Positions 1-9,066 of a stretch of 64,000 bases of DNA are shown piece after piece. The DNA is from Arthrobacter sp. (GTDB taxonomy: Bacteria > Actinomycetota > Actinomycetes > Actinomycetales > Micrococcaceae). The translations under genes were made by a program, and so were the position numbers. Numbering within the stretch: position 1 is the stretch's first letter; every line of letters starts with the position of its first letter. The notes beneath the pieces are model-generated. The model was not told where the DNA came from and ran no database searches. It saw only the letters and a list, made by a program, of their open reading frames with translations. The DNA lies in contig JAITLQ010000015.1 in the NCBI GenBank assembly GCA_031277795.1, forward strand, positions 217,667 through 281,666. The letters are read 5' to 3'.

Positions 1-1
1 C

Positions 2-3000
2 GTGTTCGTCCTCTTCGAGAGCCAGACGCAGCAGAACTCGTCGACCGAACCCATCTCCTGGGACCTGGGTGCCTCCGGCACGGGCGAGGTCGAGGTGACC
101 GTCAAGGGCACCGAGTCCAAGCCGGCGCCGACCAAGGACGAGCAGGCGAAGTCGGTCAACAACGCGACTCCGGATCTCTTCAGCTTCGATGATTCCGCCG
201 GCAACAAGACCGCCGCGGAGCGCATCAAGATCAAGGACGGTGCGCTCGACACCGAGTTCACCTACACCCTGAACATCACCTCCCTCAAGGCAGATCCCGC
301 GTATGCGATCGCCGATCAGCTGCCCAAGGGGCTGAGCTTCGTCGCGGGCAGCTTCAGCGTCACGCAGACGCGTTGGGAGAGCGCGTCCAGCGATTCCCCC
401 ATCGCGGTCCCCGGCGTTGAGTTTGCACCGACCGTGTCCGGCAACTCGTTCGACGGCACGCTGGACGTCCCGGCCTTCTCGGTCACCACCATTACTTACA
501 AGGCCAAGATCAAGGATCAGGCCACGCTGGACGCGTGGTACCAGGCCTACCTGGATCAGGTCTCGGACACCGAGAACTTCGAGACGGCCAAAACCTTCAA
601 CATCGCCTCGCTCGTCAACCAGGCCACCTTCGGCCCCGACGCCGTGGAGAAGTCCGCCACCGTCACGATCAGGGACGGTTGGGGCAACATGGGCGAGGTC
701 GGCCCCGGCAGCGCCTTCTCCAAGAGCGCCTCGCCGGCCTACTCGATCCCGGTCGTGACCGAGGACGGCACGCTGGTTGCTCCCGTCTCGGTCGACTTCA
801 CCTTGGGCGCGAACCTCAGCTCCTGGGACGGCAGCACCAACCTGAAGCCGAAGCTGAAGGAGAACGTGGTCATCAGCGACACGCTCTCCGCCAATTACGC
901 GTGGGACCCGTCCGCCGACGGCTTCATCTCCGCGACCGGCATCCGCGCGAACGATGCCGCCGGCGCAGGCGCCGCTCAGCTGACGCTGAGCCAGGCCAGC
1001 CCCGCCCCGGAATCGCCGGCCGACTTTGCCGGCGATGAGTACGTCGGTACGTGGTACGTGGACGAGGACAACACCCTCCGCGTCAACGTGGGCAAGAGCC
1101 AGTACACCAACGCCAAGGTCACCGTGGCCACGCAGCTCGTGAACCTCGAGGGCCTCGTCGCCGACCAGAACAAGGGCAACACCCCCGGCAACGTGAGCGG
1201 CACGCAGTACTTCCACGCGAACAACACCGCGTCCTTCACGTACACCGACAAGCGCGGGAACCCCGCCTCCATCGACAAGACCGCCGAGAATACGGTGGTC
1301 GATCAGGAGGACCAGCCCGAGGGCTCGCACGACGAGAACCGCTTCCAGAAGCAGGTGGGAAGCAAGGTCACCGTGGAGAAGGGCAAGCCCGCCGCGGTTC
1401 CGTTCTCGATCAACGCCACGGGGATCAAGGGCTTCGACCCGTCCACGTCGACCATCGTCGACGAGGTGGACACCAACACCTTCGACCTCAGCGATCCCGC
1501 CGCGGTCGAGAGCTCCGTGCGTGCTTCGCTGACGGCCACGTACGACGGCAAGGCGCTGTCGGCCGACGACTTCGAGATCAAGGTCGACGCCGAGGCCGGC
1601 ACGGTCAGCCTCGCCTACAAGGGCGAGGTCACGGCGACCGGTAAGAACTACCAGGTCAACTTCTCGCTGAACACCTACCCGGTGTACGGCAAGCAGGTGC
1701 TGAACATCTCCAACAAGGCGCTCCTCTTCGGTGAGGGCGGCGAGCCCATCTACTGGGACGACGTCACCACGACGGCCACGAACTACGGTTTCGAGGCACA
1801 GGTGAAGAAGACCCTGTACGACGCGGCGAGCAAGAAGCTCACCGATCTGCTGCAGCCGGAGACGGTGGACGGCAAGCTCGTCCAGGACACCTATGTTTAC
1901 CGCGTCCAGGTCATCCCGCACGGCGGGTACCAGGGCGTGAAGATGCGCACGCTGATCGACCACCTCCCGGCGGGCACCGAGTTCCTTGGCTTCGTCGAGG
2001 ACGACGACATGGACGCGGCCGGCAACCCGGTCGGCGCGGACGGCAGCGCCTATGCCCTGCACCAGGGCAACCTCGAGGCCGTCTACACCGAGGGTGGGGC
2101 CGCTGGCGACATCACGCTCCGCCAGAAGGCCGGAACCACGTTCCCCGCCAACACCGACAAGGTGTGGGTGAACTTCGCGGTGAAGATCACCGAGGATCGC
2201 AACGGCGTCCCTGTGGTCAACACCCTGGGCGGTTCCACCGCCGTCATCGTGCCCAAGGAGGAGGGCGACACTTCGGTGCCGCTGCCGATCCAGAAGCTCG
2301 ACGCCGTGACCGGTGCAGCGCTGAGCGATCCGGACTCTCGCTTCGAGGTCAAGGGAACCGGCGAGAACGCCGATTTCACCGCCACCGCGTACGCGCAGGA
2401 CGGCTACCTCATGGTGGCCAACGACGGCGCGAGCAAGCTGCTCACGGTGCCCGCCGCGGGCACGTACACCGTGACCGAGACCAAGGCTCCCTACGGCTAC
2501 CAGGCCACCGATGAGTCGCTGAGCTTCACGGTCAAGGCGGACGGCACCATCACCTCGCCGTTCAAGGCCTTCTACAACGAGCCCATCGCCTACGCGCTGG
2601 GTGACCTCGTGTGGATCGACGCCAACAAGAACGGTGTCCAGGACGAGGGTGAGAAGGCGCTCGAGGACGTCACCGTCACCCTGCTCGACGCCGCCGGCAA
2701 CGCGGCCCTGGACATGGACGGCAAGGAGGTCAAGGCGGTCAAGACCGACGCGAACGGTCGCTACGTCTTCGACAACCTCCCCGTGGGTCAGTACAACGTG
2801 CGCTTTGAGCTGACGGATGCCCAGGCGAAGCGATACGGCTTCACCAAGGCGAACGTCGAGGGCAACGACGACACCACCGACTCCGACGCGATCGCCAGCA
2901 CCTCCGATCCCCGCATCGGTGAGACGGGCGTCTTCACGTTGGGCAAGTACGGCTCGCAGACCGACGGCAAGTTCGCCACGGCCGACGAGTACGCCGCCGA

Positions 3001-6000
3001 GATCGGGGCCGAGACGGCCCCCTTCAAGGCTGCCGGCGGCATCGATCAGACCCGCGATGCGGGTGTCTCCCTCAAGGACTCCGTGTCCGTGGGCGACTAC
3101 GTCTGGTTCGACGCCAACAAGGACGGCCAGCAGGGCGATCCCGTCCAAGAGCCCGGCATCGAGGGCGTGGTCCTCACGATCACGGGTCCCGACGGCAAGC
3201 CGGTCACGGACGTCTTCGGCGATCCGGTGGGTTCGGTGACCACCGACGAAAACGGTCACTACACCTTCGACAACCTCCCGGTGCTCGGTGAGAACCAGCA
3301 CTACACGGTGTCGATCGACGTCACGGCGGAGTCGACCAAGGAGGCCCTGAAGGGCTACCAGCCCACCAAGGAGACCGATCCGGCCTCCGAGGGCTACGAC
3401 CGCGGCACCGATTCCAGCACCTGGAACGCCCAGTCGCAGGGGCTCACGCAGGACGGTCAGCGTGATGACACGCTCGACTTCGGCTTCGTGGTCAAGGACT
3501 ACGCGATCGGCGACTACACGTGGATCGATACCGACCGCGACGGCAAGCAGACCGACGGCGAGCCGGTGCTGCCGGGCGTCATCGTCACGCTGCTGGACAA
3601 GGACGGCAACGTCCTGAAGAACACGGACGGCTCGGACAAGACCACCACGACGAACGCGCAGGGGTACTACCTCTTCGACGAGCTCGCCGCCGGTGAGTAC
3701 CGCGTGAAGTTCGACTACTCCCAGGTGAAGTCGGAAGACCTCTCCTGGCCGGGCCAGTCTTCGCTCACCGCCGACCAGTTCGTCTTCACGACGGCCGGTC
3801 ACGCCGAGGACGGGGACAACACCGACTCGGACGCCGACCGCTCCACGGGCATCACGTCCGTGTTCACGGTGGGCCCCAAGGGCGATGAGAACGCCGGTAC
3901 GGTGAACGTGGGTGACTACGAGGCCCAGACGGGCGTCAAGGCCACCGACGCGATCAACCCGACCATCGACGCCGGCATCGTGCTGAAGAACTACGCCGTG
4001 GGTGACTACGCGTGGATCGACGCCGACCGCAACGGCATCCAGGGCGACGAGGAGGTGCTCCCCGGCGTGGGCGTGCAGCTCTTCAGCGTCAACGAGAAGG
4101 GCGAGCTCTCTCCGGCGGTTGACGCCAACGGCGAGCCCGTTGCCACGGACCAGGTCACCGACCGGCACGGTCGCTACCTCTTCGACAACCTGCCGGCCGG
4201 CAACTACCAGGTGAAGTTCACGCTCACCGAGGAGCAGGCCAAGGCCTACCGCTTCACGCTGGTGGGTCAGGGCGAGGGCGACGACCAGGATGCAGAGGAC
4301 TCGGACGCGCGCGTCGAGAACAACGATCCGAAGTCTGCCACGGCCTTCACCGAGACGTTCGCGTTGGATGACTCCAACCCGTTCCTCGAGGTGGAGGAGG
4401 GCATCAACGCCACGCAGGGCATCGACCGCACGCGTGACGCGGGTGTCTCCGCGCCGACGTACGCGCTCGGCGATGTGGTGTGGATTGATGCCGACCGCAA
4501 CGGCAAGCAGGACGACGGCGAGGCCCCGCTTCCGGGTGTCACGGTCACGCTGCTGGACAACGAGGGCAGGCCCGCCAAGGACATCCACGGCGAGGAGATC
4601 TCTCCCAAGGTCACGGGCGAGGACGGCAAGTACTTCTTCGACGCGCTGCCCGAGGGCACGTACACCGTGAAGTTCGAGCTGTCCGAGGCCAGCGCCGCCG
4701 AGTACACCTTCACCACGCAGGAGAAGGACGGCGTCGACGCCAAGGACGACTCGAACGCGAACCGCACGACCGGGCTGACCAAGCAGATCGTGCTTGGCCC
4801 GGACAACACGCAGCTGGTCACCGATCCCGAGCAGTACCCGGGCCTGGGTGACATGGACGCGACCGAGGGCATCGACCCGACGTGGGACGCCGGCGTCGTC
4901 GTGAAGTCCTACGCCGTGGGCGACATCGCCTGGATCGACGCCAACCGCGACGGCCTGCAGAACCTCGAGGGCGACAAGCCCGAGCAGATCCTGCCCGGCG
5001 TCAAGGTGGAGATCTTCGCCGTGGGCGAGAACGGCAAGCAGTCGACGGCCGAGCACATGGACGGCTCCCCTGTGGCACCCGTGACCACGGACGAGAACGG
5101 TCGCTACCTCTTCGACGAGCTGCCCGCCGGCCAGTACCAGGTGAAGTTCACGCTCACCGAGGAGCAGGCCAAGAAGTACACCTTCACGAGCTACAGCCCG
5201 GAGATCGGCGGCGCGGATGACTCCAACGCCGACCGTGCCACCGGACTGAGCCCGGTGTTCACGCTGAACGACGAGAACGCCCAGCTCACGCTCGAGTACG
5301 GCGATCAGGACTTCGCCGCCACGCAGGGCATCGACCCGACGTGGGACGCCGGCGTGGTCCAGAAGACCTACGGCGTGGGCGACAAGGTGTGGATCGACGC
5401 CAACCGCAACGGCGTGCAGGACGGATCCGAGGAGCCGGTTCCCGGCGCCACGGTGACCCTGCTCGACGAAGACGGCAAGCCGGCCAAGGACATCTACGGC
5501 GAGGAGGTTGCCCCCGTCACGACCGACGAGAACGGCAACTACCTCTTCCAGAACCTGCCCGCCGGCAAGTACAAGGTGCACTTCGAGCTGCCCGCGGAGC
5601 TGGCGGACGAGTACGCGTTCACGACCAAGGAGACCGGCAACGACTCTTCCACGGACGATTCGGACGCCGATCGCAAGACCGGCACCACCAAGGTGATCGA
5701 GCTCGGGGACGAGAACACGAACCTGAGCACCGATCATGAGGGCCGCGATCCGCAGCAGGCCACGGAGGGCATCGACCCGACGTGGGACGCCGGCATCGTC
5801 AAGAAGTCCTACGCCATCGGCGACTACACCTGGATCGACGTGAACCAGGACGGCAAGCAGTCGGAGGGCGAGCCGGCGTTGTCCGGCGTCACCGTCACGC
5901 TGTTCGAGGCCGACGGTGTCACCCCGGCCAAGGACATCCTGGGCAACGAGCTCAAGCCCGTGGTCACGGACGAGAACGGCAAGTACGTCTTCGACGAGCT

Positions 6001-6853
6001 GGCCCCCGGCCAGTACGTGGTGAAGTTCCAGCTGACGAAGGACCAGGCCAAGCGCTACGCCTTCACGCAGCTGGGTAAGGGCTCGGCCAAAGACTCGGAC
6101 GCCAAGGTGTCCGAGGACAACGCCGCCGTGGCCTTCACGAAGACCGTCACGCTGGATGCCAGCAACACCAACCTCGATCGCGACTACGGTGTGAAGGCCT
6201 CCGAGGGCATCGACCCGACGTGGGACGCCGGTGTCATCCAGAAGAGCGTCCGCGTGGGCGACTACGTCTGGGTTGATTCCAACAAGAACGGCCGTCAGGA
6301 CAAGGGCGAGCCGGGCATCCCGGGCGTCTGGCTCACGATCGTGGACAAGGACGGCAACCCCGTCAAGGATGTCTACGGCAACGAGGTCCAGCCGGTGAAG
6401 ACGGACAAGAACGGCAAGTACATCTTCGAGAATCTGCCGGTGCTGCCCGAGGGCGAGCACTACAAGGTGGTCATCGATCGCGAGAAGTCCAAGCAGGCGC
6501 TCGCGAAGTACACGCCGACCACGTCCAACTCCGGAAACCGTGAGGGTGACTCGGACGAGTGGGAGTCCACGACGCAGGGCCTGAACGAGGGCGGGGACGA
6601 GGATCTGAGCCTCGACTTCGGCTTCGTCCTGATCGACGAGGGCACCAACCCGACCGCTTCGACCGGCACGGACGGCAACGGTAGCGGCGACGGTTCGGGC
6701 ACCCCGAATGCGTCGACCGGCGCGGGCGACCAGGACATGGCCAACACCGGCCTGAATGCCGGTTGGCTCATCGTGGGCGGCGCAGCCGTGGCGCTCATGC
6801 TGGCCGGCGGCGTCCTGTACGCGGGAACGCGCCGCAAGGCCCGCCGCCACTGA
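2..6853 (+). CDS. Giant Sdr/Cna-B repeat surface adhesin, 5' end outside window
   Basis: The frame is open from the first bases and shows no signal peptide, so the N-terminus lies upstream; 2283 residues are visible. Residues about 1-750 look like isopeptide-forming adhesin and D2-type beta domains. A SpaA-like prealbumin domain follows at about 759-860. Nine SdrD-B/Cna-B-like repeats then begin near residues 864, 1027, 1167, 1331, 1487, 1637, 1790, 1937 and 2083, each opening with a GDxxWxDxxxxGxQ motif (probable Ca-binding loop). A Gly/Ser/Thr linker leads to MANTG (about 2246-2250), a hydrophobic helix and an RRKARRH tail, which is a cell-wall sorting signal of the LAxTG kind. The role is inferred to be adhesion or a surface stalk; the ligand is unknown. 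No sortase gene is in the window. Confidence 0.88.
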   Translation: MFVLFESQTQQNSSTEPISWDLGASGTGEVEVTVKGTESKPAPTKDEQAKSVNNATPDLFSFDDSAGNKTAAERIKIKDGALDTEFTYTLNITSLKADPAYAIADQLPKGLSFVAGSFSVTQTRWESASSDSPIAVPGVEFAPTVSGNSFDGTLDVPAFSVTTITYKAKIKDQATLDAWYQAYLDQVSDTENFETAKTFNIASLVNQATFGPDAVEKSATVTIRDGWGNMGEVGPGSAFSKSASPAYSIPVVTEDGTLVAPVSVDFTLGANLSSWDGSTNLKPKLKENVVISDTLSANYAWDPSADGFISATGIRANDAAGAGAAQLTLSQASPAPESPADFAGDEYVGTWYVDEDNTLRVNVGKSQYTNAKVTVATQLVNLEGLVADQNKGNTPGNVSGTQYFHANNTASFTYTDKRGNPASIDKTAENTVVDQEDQPEGSHDENRFQKQVGSKVTVEKGKPAAVPFSINATGIKGFDPSTSTIVDEVDTNTFDLSDPAAVESSVRASLTATYDGKALSADDFEIKVDAEAGTVSLAYKGEVTATGKNYQVNFSLNTYPVYGKQVLNISNKALLFGEGGEPIYWDDVTTTATNYGFEAQVKKTLYDAASKKLTDLLQPETVDGKLVQDTYVYRVQVIPHGGYQGVKMRTLIDHLPAGTEFLGFVEDDDMDAAGNPVGADGSAYALHQGNLEAVYTEGGAAGDITLRQKAGTTFPANTDKVWVNFAVKITEDRNGVPVVNTLGGSTAVIVPKEEGDTSVPLPIQKLDAVTGAALSDPDSRFEVKGTGENADFTATAYAQDGYLMVANDGASKLLTVPAAGTYTVTETKAPYGYQATDESLSFTVKADGTITSPFKAFYNEPIAYALGDLVWIDANKNGVQDEGEKALEDVTVTLLDAAGNAALDMDGKEVKAVKTDANGRYVFDNLPVGQYNVRFELTDAQAKRYGFTKANVEGNDDTTDSDAIASTSDPRIGETGVFTLGKYGSQTDGKFATADEYAAEIGAETAPFKAAGGIDQTRDAGVSLKDSVSVGDYVWFDANKDGQQGDPVQEPGIEGVVLTITGPDGKPVTDVFGDPVGSVTTDENGHYTFDNLPVLGENQHYTVSIDVTAESTKEALKGYQPTKETDPASEGYDRGTDSSTWNAQSQGLTQDGQRDDTLDFGFVVKDYAIGDYTWIDTDRDGKQTDGEPVLPGVIVTLLDKDGNVLKNTDGSDKTTTTNAQGYYLFDELAAGEYRVKFDYSQVKSEDLSWPGQSSLTADQFVFTTAGHAEDGDNTDSDADRSTGITSVFTVGPKGDENAGTVNVGDYEAQTGVKATDAINPTIDAGIVLKNYAVGDYAWIDADRNGIQGDEEVLPGVGVQLFSVNEKGELSPAVDANGEPVATDQVTDRHGRYLFDNLPAGNYQVKFTLTEEQAKAYRFTLVGQGEGDDQDAEDSDARVENNDPKSATAFTETFALDDSNPFLEVEEGINATQGIDRTRDAGVSAPTYALGDVVWIDADRNGKQDDGEAPLPGVTVTLLDNEGRPAKDIHGEEISPKVTGEDGKYFFDALPEGTYTVKFELSEASAAEYTFTTQEKDGVDAKDDSNANRTTGLTKQIVLGPDNTQLVTDPEQYPGLGDMDATEGIDPTWDAGVVVKSYAVGDIAWIDANRDGLQNLEGDKPEQILPGVKVEIFAVGENGKQSTAEHMDGSPVAPVTTDENGRYLFDELPAGQYQVKFTLTEEQAKKYTFTSYSPEIGGADDSNADRATGLSPVFTLNDENAQLTLEYGDQDFAATQGIDPTWDAGVVQKTYGVGDKVWIDANRNGVQDGSEEPVPGATVTLLDEDGKPAKDIYGEEVAPVTTDENGNYLFQNLPAGKYKVHFELPAELADEYAFTTKETGNDSSTDDSDADRKTGTTKVIELGDENTNLSTDHEGRDPQQATEGIDPTWDAGIVKKSYAIGDYTWIDVNQDGKQSEGEPALSGVTVTLFEADGVTPAKDILGNELKPVVTDENGKYVFDELAPGQYVVKFQLTKDQAKRYAFTQLGKGSAKDSDAKVSEDNAAVAFTKTVTLDASNTNLDRDYGVKASEGIDPTWDAGVIQKSVRVGDYVWVDSNKNGRQDKGEPGIPGVWLTIVDKDGNPVKDVYGNEVQPVKTDKNGKYIFENLPVLPEGEHYKVVIDREKSKQALAKYTPTTSNSGNREGDSDEWESTTQGLNEGGDEDLSLDFGFVLIDEGTNPTASTGTDGNGSGDGSGTPNASTGAGDQDMANTGLNAGWLIVGGAAVALMLAGGVLYAGTRRKARRH

Positions 6854-6901
6854 GGCGCGATCCTCGCCCGTGAGGGCGGGGGACCGCTGAGGTAAGCACA
6901 G

Positions 6902-6939
6902 ACAAGGCCGCCCTCCCCTTCGGGGGAGGGCGGCCTTGT
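6902..6939. terminator. Strong hairpin terminator after the adhesin
   Basis: Two perfect 17-base arms (6902-6918 and 6923-6939) enclose a TTCG loop about 50 bases after the adhesin stop. There is no long U tract, which is common in high-GC Actinomycetota. Confidence 0.75.
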
Positions 6940-6988
6940 GCGTGGGGGAGAGCGGACTGACGCGTGGGGCTGGAACCCGGCCACCCGC

Positions 6989-7099
6989 CGTCGGGCACTC
7001 CCTGCGCCGTCTGGGTTTGCCCACCCTTTCTGCGCTTTGCCCCGGGAAATACCCGGGGCAAAGCGCAGCGAGCGTGGGCAAAGCCCGCGGTGCCCGACG
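6989..7099. repeat. Nested inverted repeats between adhesin and purB
   Basis: Three nested pairs of arms share one centre: 6989-6997 with 7091-7099, 7016-7024 with 7074-7082, and a perfect 17-base pair 7030-7046 with 7052-7068 around the loop AAATA. No gene is seen in 6854-7220; the gap is filled by this structure and two simple hairpins. It may be a terminator cluster or a palindromic repeat element. Confidence 0.6.
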
Positions 7100-7152
7100 C
7101 CGCCCGCCCACCCCGGGCCGCGCGCGTCGGCTGAGGCGCCCAGGCACACAAA

Positions 7153-7189
7153 GAACGACGCCGCGTGGCCAAGCCACGCGGCGTCGTTC
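7153..7189. terminator. Hairpin terminator for purB
   Basis: Perfect 17-base arms (7153-7169 and 7173-7189) are separated by 3 bases, just downstream of the purB stop on the minus strand. Confidence 0.7.
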
Positions 7190-7220
7190 GGTGGGGCGCT
7201 TGAGGCGCCGGGGGGATGCG

Positions 7221-8624
7221 TCAGACGCGATCCACGAGGGCGTCGGCGACGCCCGTGTAGGTGCCGGGGGTCAGGGCGATGAGGCGCGCCTCCGCCTCTG
7301 CGGAGAGGCCCAGGCCCTTCACGAACTCCTGCATGCGGGCGCCGTCCACGCGGTGGCCGCGCGTGAGGTCCTTGAGGCGCTCGTAGGGGTTCTCCATGCC
7401 GGGGACGCCGGCGATGGCCTCGGCGCGCATGACGGTCTGGACGGCCTCGCCGAGGACCTCCCAGTTGTGGTCGAGATCGTCGGCGAGGACCTCGGCGGCC
7501 GTGTCCAGGCTCTTCAGGCCCTTGGAGGCGTTGGAGATCGCGAGCAGCGAGTGGCCGAAGCCCACGCCGATGTTGCGCTGGCCGGAGGAATCCGTGAGGT
7601 CGCGCTGCCAGCGGGAGGTGACGAGCGTGGCGGCCAGGGTGTCGAGGATGCCGTTGGAGAGCTCGAGGTTGGCCTCGGCGTTCTCGAAGCGGATCGGGTT
7701 GACCTTGTGCGGCATGGTCGAGGAGCCCGTGGCGCCCGGGACCGGGATCTGCTGGAAGTAGCCGATGGAGATGTAGCTCCACATGTCCGTGCAGAGGTTG
7801 TGCAGGATGCGGTTGAAGCGCGCCACGTCGGCGTAGAGCTCGGCCTGCCAGTCGTGCGACTCGATCTGGGTGGTCAGGGGGTTCCAGGTGAGGCCGAGGC
7901 CGGTCACGAAGGACTCGGAGACCTGCTGCCAATCGGCGCCGGGGACGGCGGCGACATGGGCGGCGTAGGTGCCGGTGGCGCCGTTGATCTTGCCGAGGAA
8001 CTCGGTCTTCTCGATGCGATCGAGCTGGCGGCCGAGGCGGTGGGCAAACACCGCGATCTCCTTGCCGAGCGTGGTCGGCGTGGCCGGCTGGCCGTGCGTG
8101 TGGGAGAGCATGGGCGTGGCGCGATCGGCGCGGGCCATGTCGGCGATCTGGGCCACGAGCGCGCGGGCGGCGGGCAGCCAGACCTCAACGACGGCGTCGC
8201 GCACGCCCACGGCGTAGGAGAGGTTGTTGATGTCCTCCGAGGTGCATGCGAAGTGCACGAGCGGGGTCAGCGCGGCCAGGCCCAGGGCCTCGAGGCGGCG
8301 GCCGATGTAGTACTCCACGGCCTTGACGTCGTGGACCGTGACGGCCTCGATCTCGGCCAGCTCGGCCACGGACTCGGCGTTGAAGTCGGTGACGATGGCG
8401 CGCAGGCCCGCCTCCTGCTCCGCCGTGAGCTTCTCCAGACCGGGAAGCACCTGGTGCTGGGCCAGGTGGATGAACCACTCGACCTCCACGTGCACGCGGT
8501 TGCGGTTCAGCGCAGCCTCCGAAAGATGGTCGATCAGGGGCGCCACGGCCGGACGGTAGCGACCATCCAGGGGGCCGAGGGCCAGGGCTTCGGAGGACAG
8601 GGAAACGCGCGCGCTGGAAGACAT
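7221..8624 (-). CDS. purB: Adenylosuccinate lyase
   Basis: This 467-residue protein is a fumarase/aspartase-superfamily lyase of purine synthesis; it cleaves SAICAR and adenylosuccinate, releasing fumarate. The N-terminal ALGPLDGRY motif is typical of PurB. SHTHGQPATP at about 172-182 carries the catalytic histidine, and the flexible signature loop GSSTMPHKVNP lies at about 298-308. The length fits the longer PurB subgroup. The ATG at 8624 is preceded on the minus strand by only a weak Shine-Dalgarno; an AAGAAT box 6 bases upstream suggests a leaderless or very short leader transcript. It is transcribed alone, converging on the adhesin across a cluster of hairpins. Confidence 0.95.
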   Translation of the reverse strand: MSSSARVSLSSEALALGPLDGRYRPAVAPLIDHLSEAALNRNRVHVEVEWFIHLAQHQVLPGLEKLTAEQEAGLRAIVTDFNAESVAELAEIEAVTVHDVKAVEYYIGRRLEALGLAALTPLVHFACTSEDINNLSYAVGVRDAVVEVWLPAARALVAQIADMARADRATPMLSHTHGQPATPTTLGKEIAVFAHRLGRQLDRIEKTEFLGKINGATGTYAAHVAAVPGADWQQVSESFVTGLGLTWNPLTTQIESHDWQAELYADVARFNRILHNLCTDMWSYISIGYFQQIPVPGATGSSTMPHKVNPIRFENAEANLELSNGILDTLAATLVTSRWQRDLTDSSGQRNIGVGFGHSLLAISNASKGLKSLDTAAEVLADDLDHNWEVLGEAVQTVMRAEAIAGVPGMENPYERLKDLTRGHRVDGARMQEFVKGLGLSAEAEARLIALTPGTYTGVADALVDRV

Positions 8625-8775
8625 GACCCCATTCTTTCATGGTGGCGCCCGTGTGACCTCAGCGGGGTGGGTCCGGGATCCTCACAGCGTTCGCCCGTCC
8701 CCAAGGCACGACGGCGCCCGCGCGCCTCCGGCGTGCGGCCTCCTAGCGTGGTGTGGACACGGCGAGGGAGGACCC

Positions 8776-9063
8776 ATGGATCTGCAGGGGCTGGTGGCCC
8801 GGTTGGCGATGGAACGCGAGTCGGTGCGGCGCGCGCTGGGTGGCGGCGCTGAACTGCGGCCGGCCGGCTGGTCCGGCACCGCGGCCGGCGCGTATGCGCG
8901 TCAGCTGGAGGCGGCGCGGGAGGCGGGCTCCGTGGCGCTGGGGAGTCTGGATGTGGCGCTGCACGCGGCGCAGCGGGCCCTGACGTGTTCGTTGGCGACG
9001 GCCCAGGCGGCCCAGGCTGCGGCGCCAGGCGCCGGGTCCGGCAGCGCGTCCAGGTGGGGCTGA
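8776..9063 (+). CDS. WXG100-like small helical protein
   Basis: A 95-residue protein starts at an ATG behind a clear GGGAGG site. It is almost all helix-forming: an N-terminal helix (LQGLVARLAMERESV), a central WSG tripeptide at about residue 36, and a second helix (AYARQLEAAREAGSVALGSLD and on). Helix-WxG-helix at about 100 residues is the pattern of ESAT-6/WXG100 proteins, many of which leave the cell through type VII secretion as partners of larger effectors. The alpha/beta hydrolase begins 3 bases downstream, so the two are almost certainly co-translated. No EccC/EssC ATPase is in the window. The family assignment rests on size and motif only and could be coincidental. Confidence 0.5.
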   Translation: MDLQGLVARLAMERESVRRALGGGAELRPAGWSGTAAGAYARQLEAAREAGSVALGSLDVALHAAQRALTCSLATAQAAQAAAPGAGSGSASRWG

Positions 9064-9066
9064 GCG

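Noticed and set aside
2591-6640. CRISPR-like or tandem DNA repeat array
   Set aside because: The periodicity comes from protein domains of varying length; there are no short identical repeats with unique spacers.
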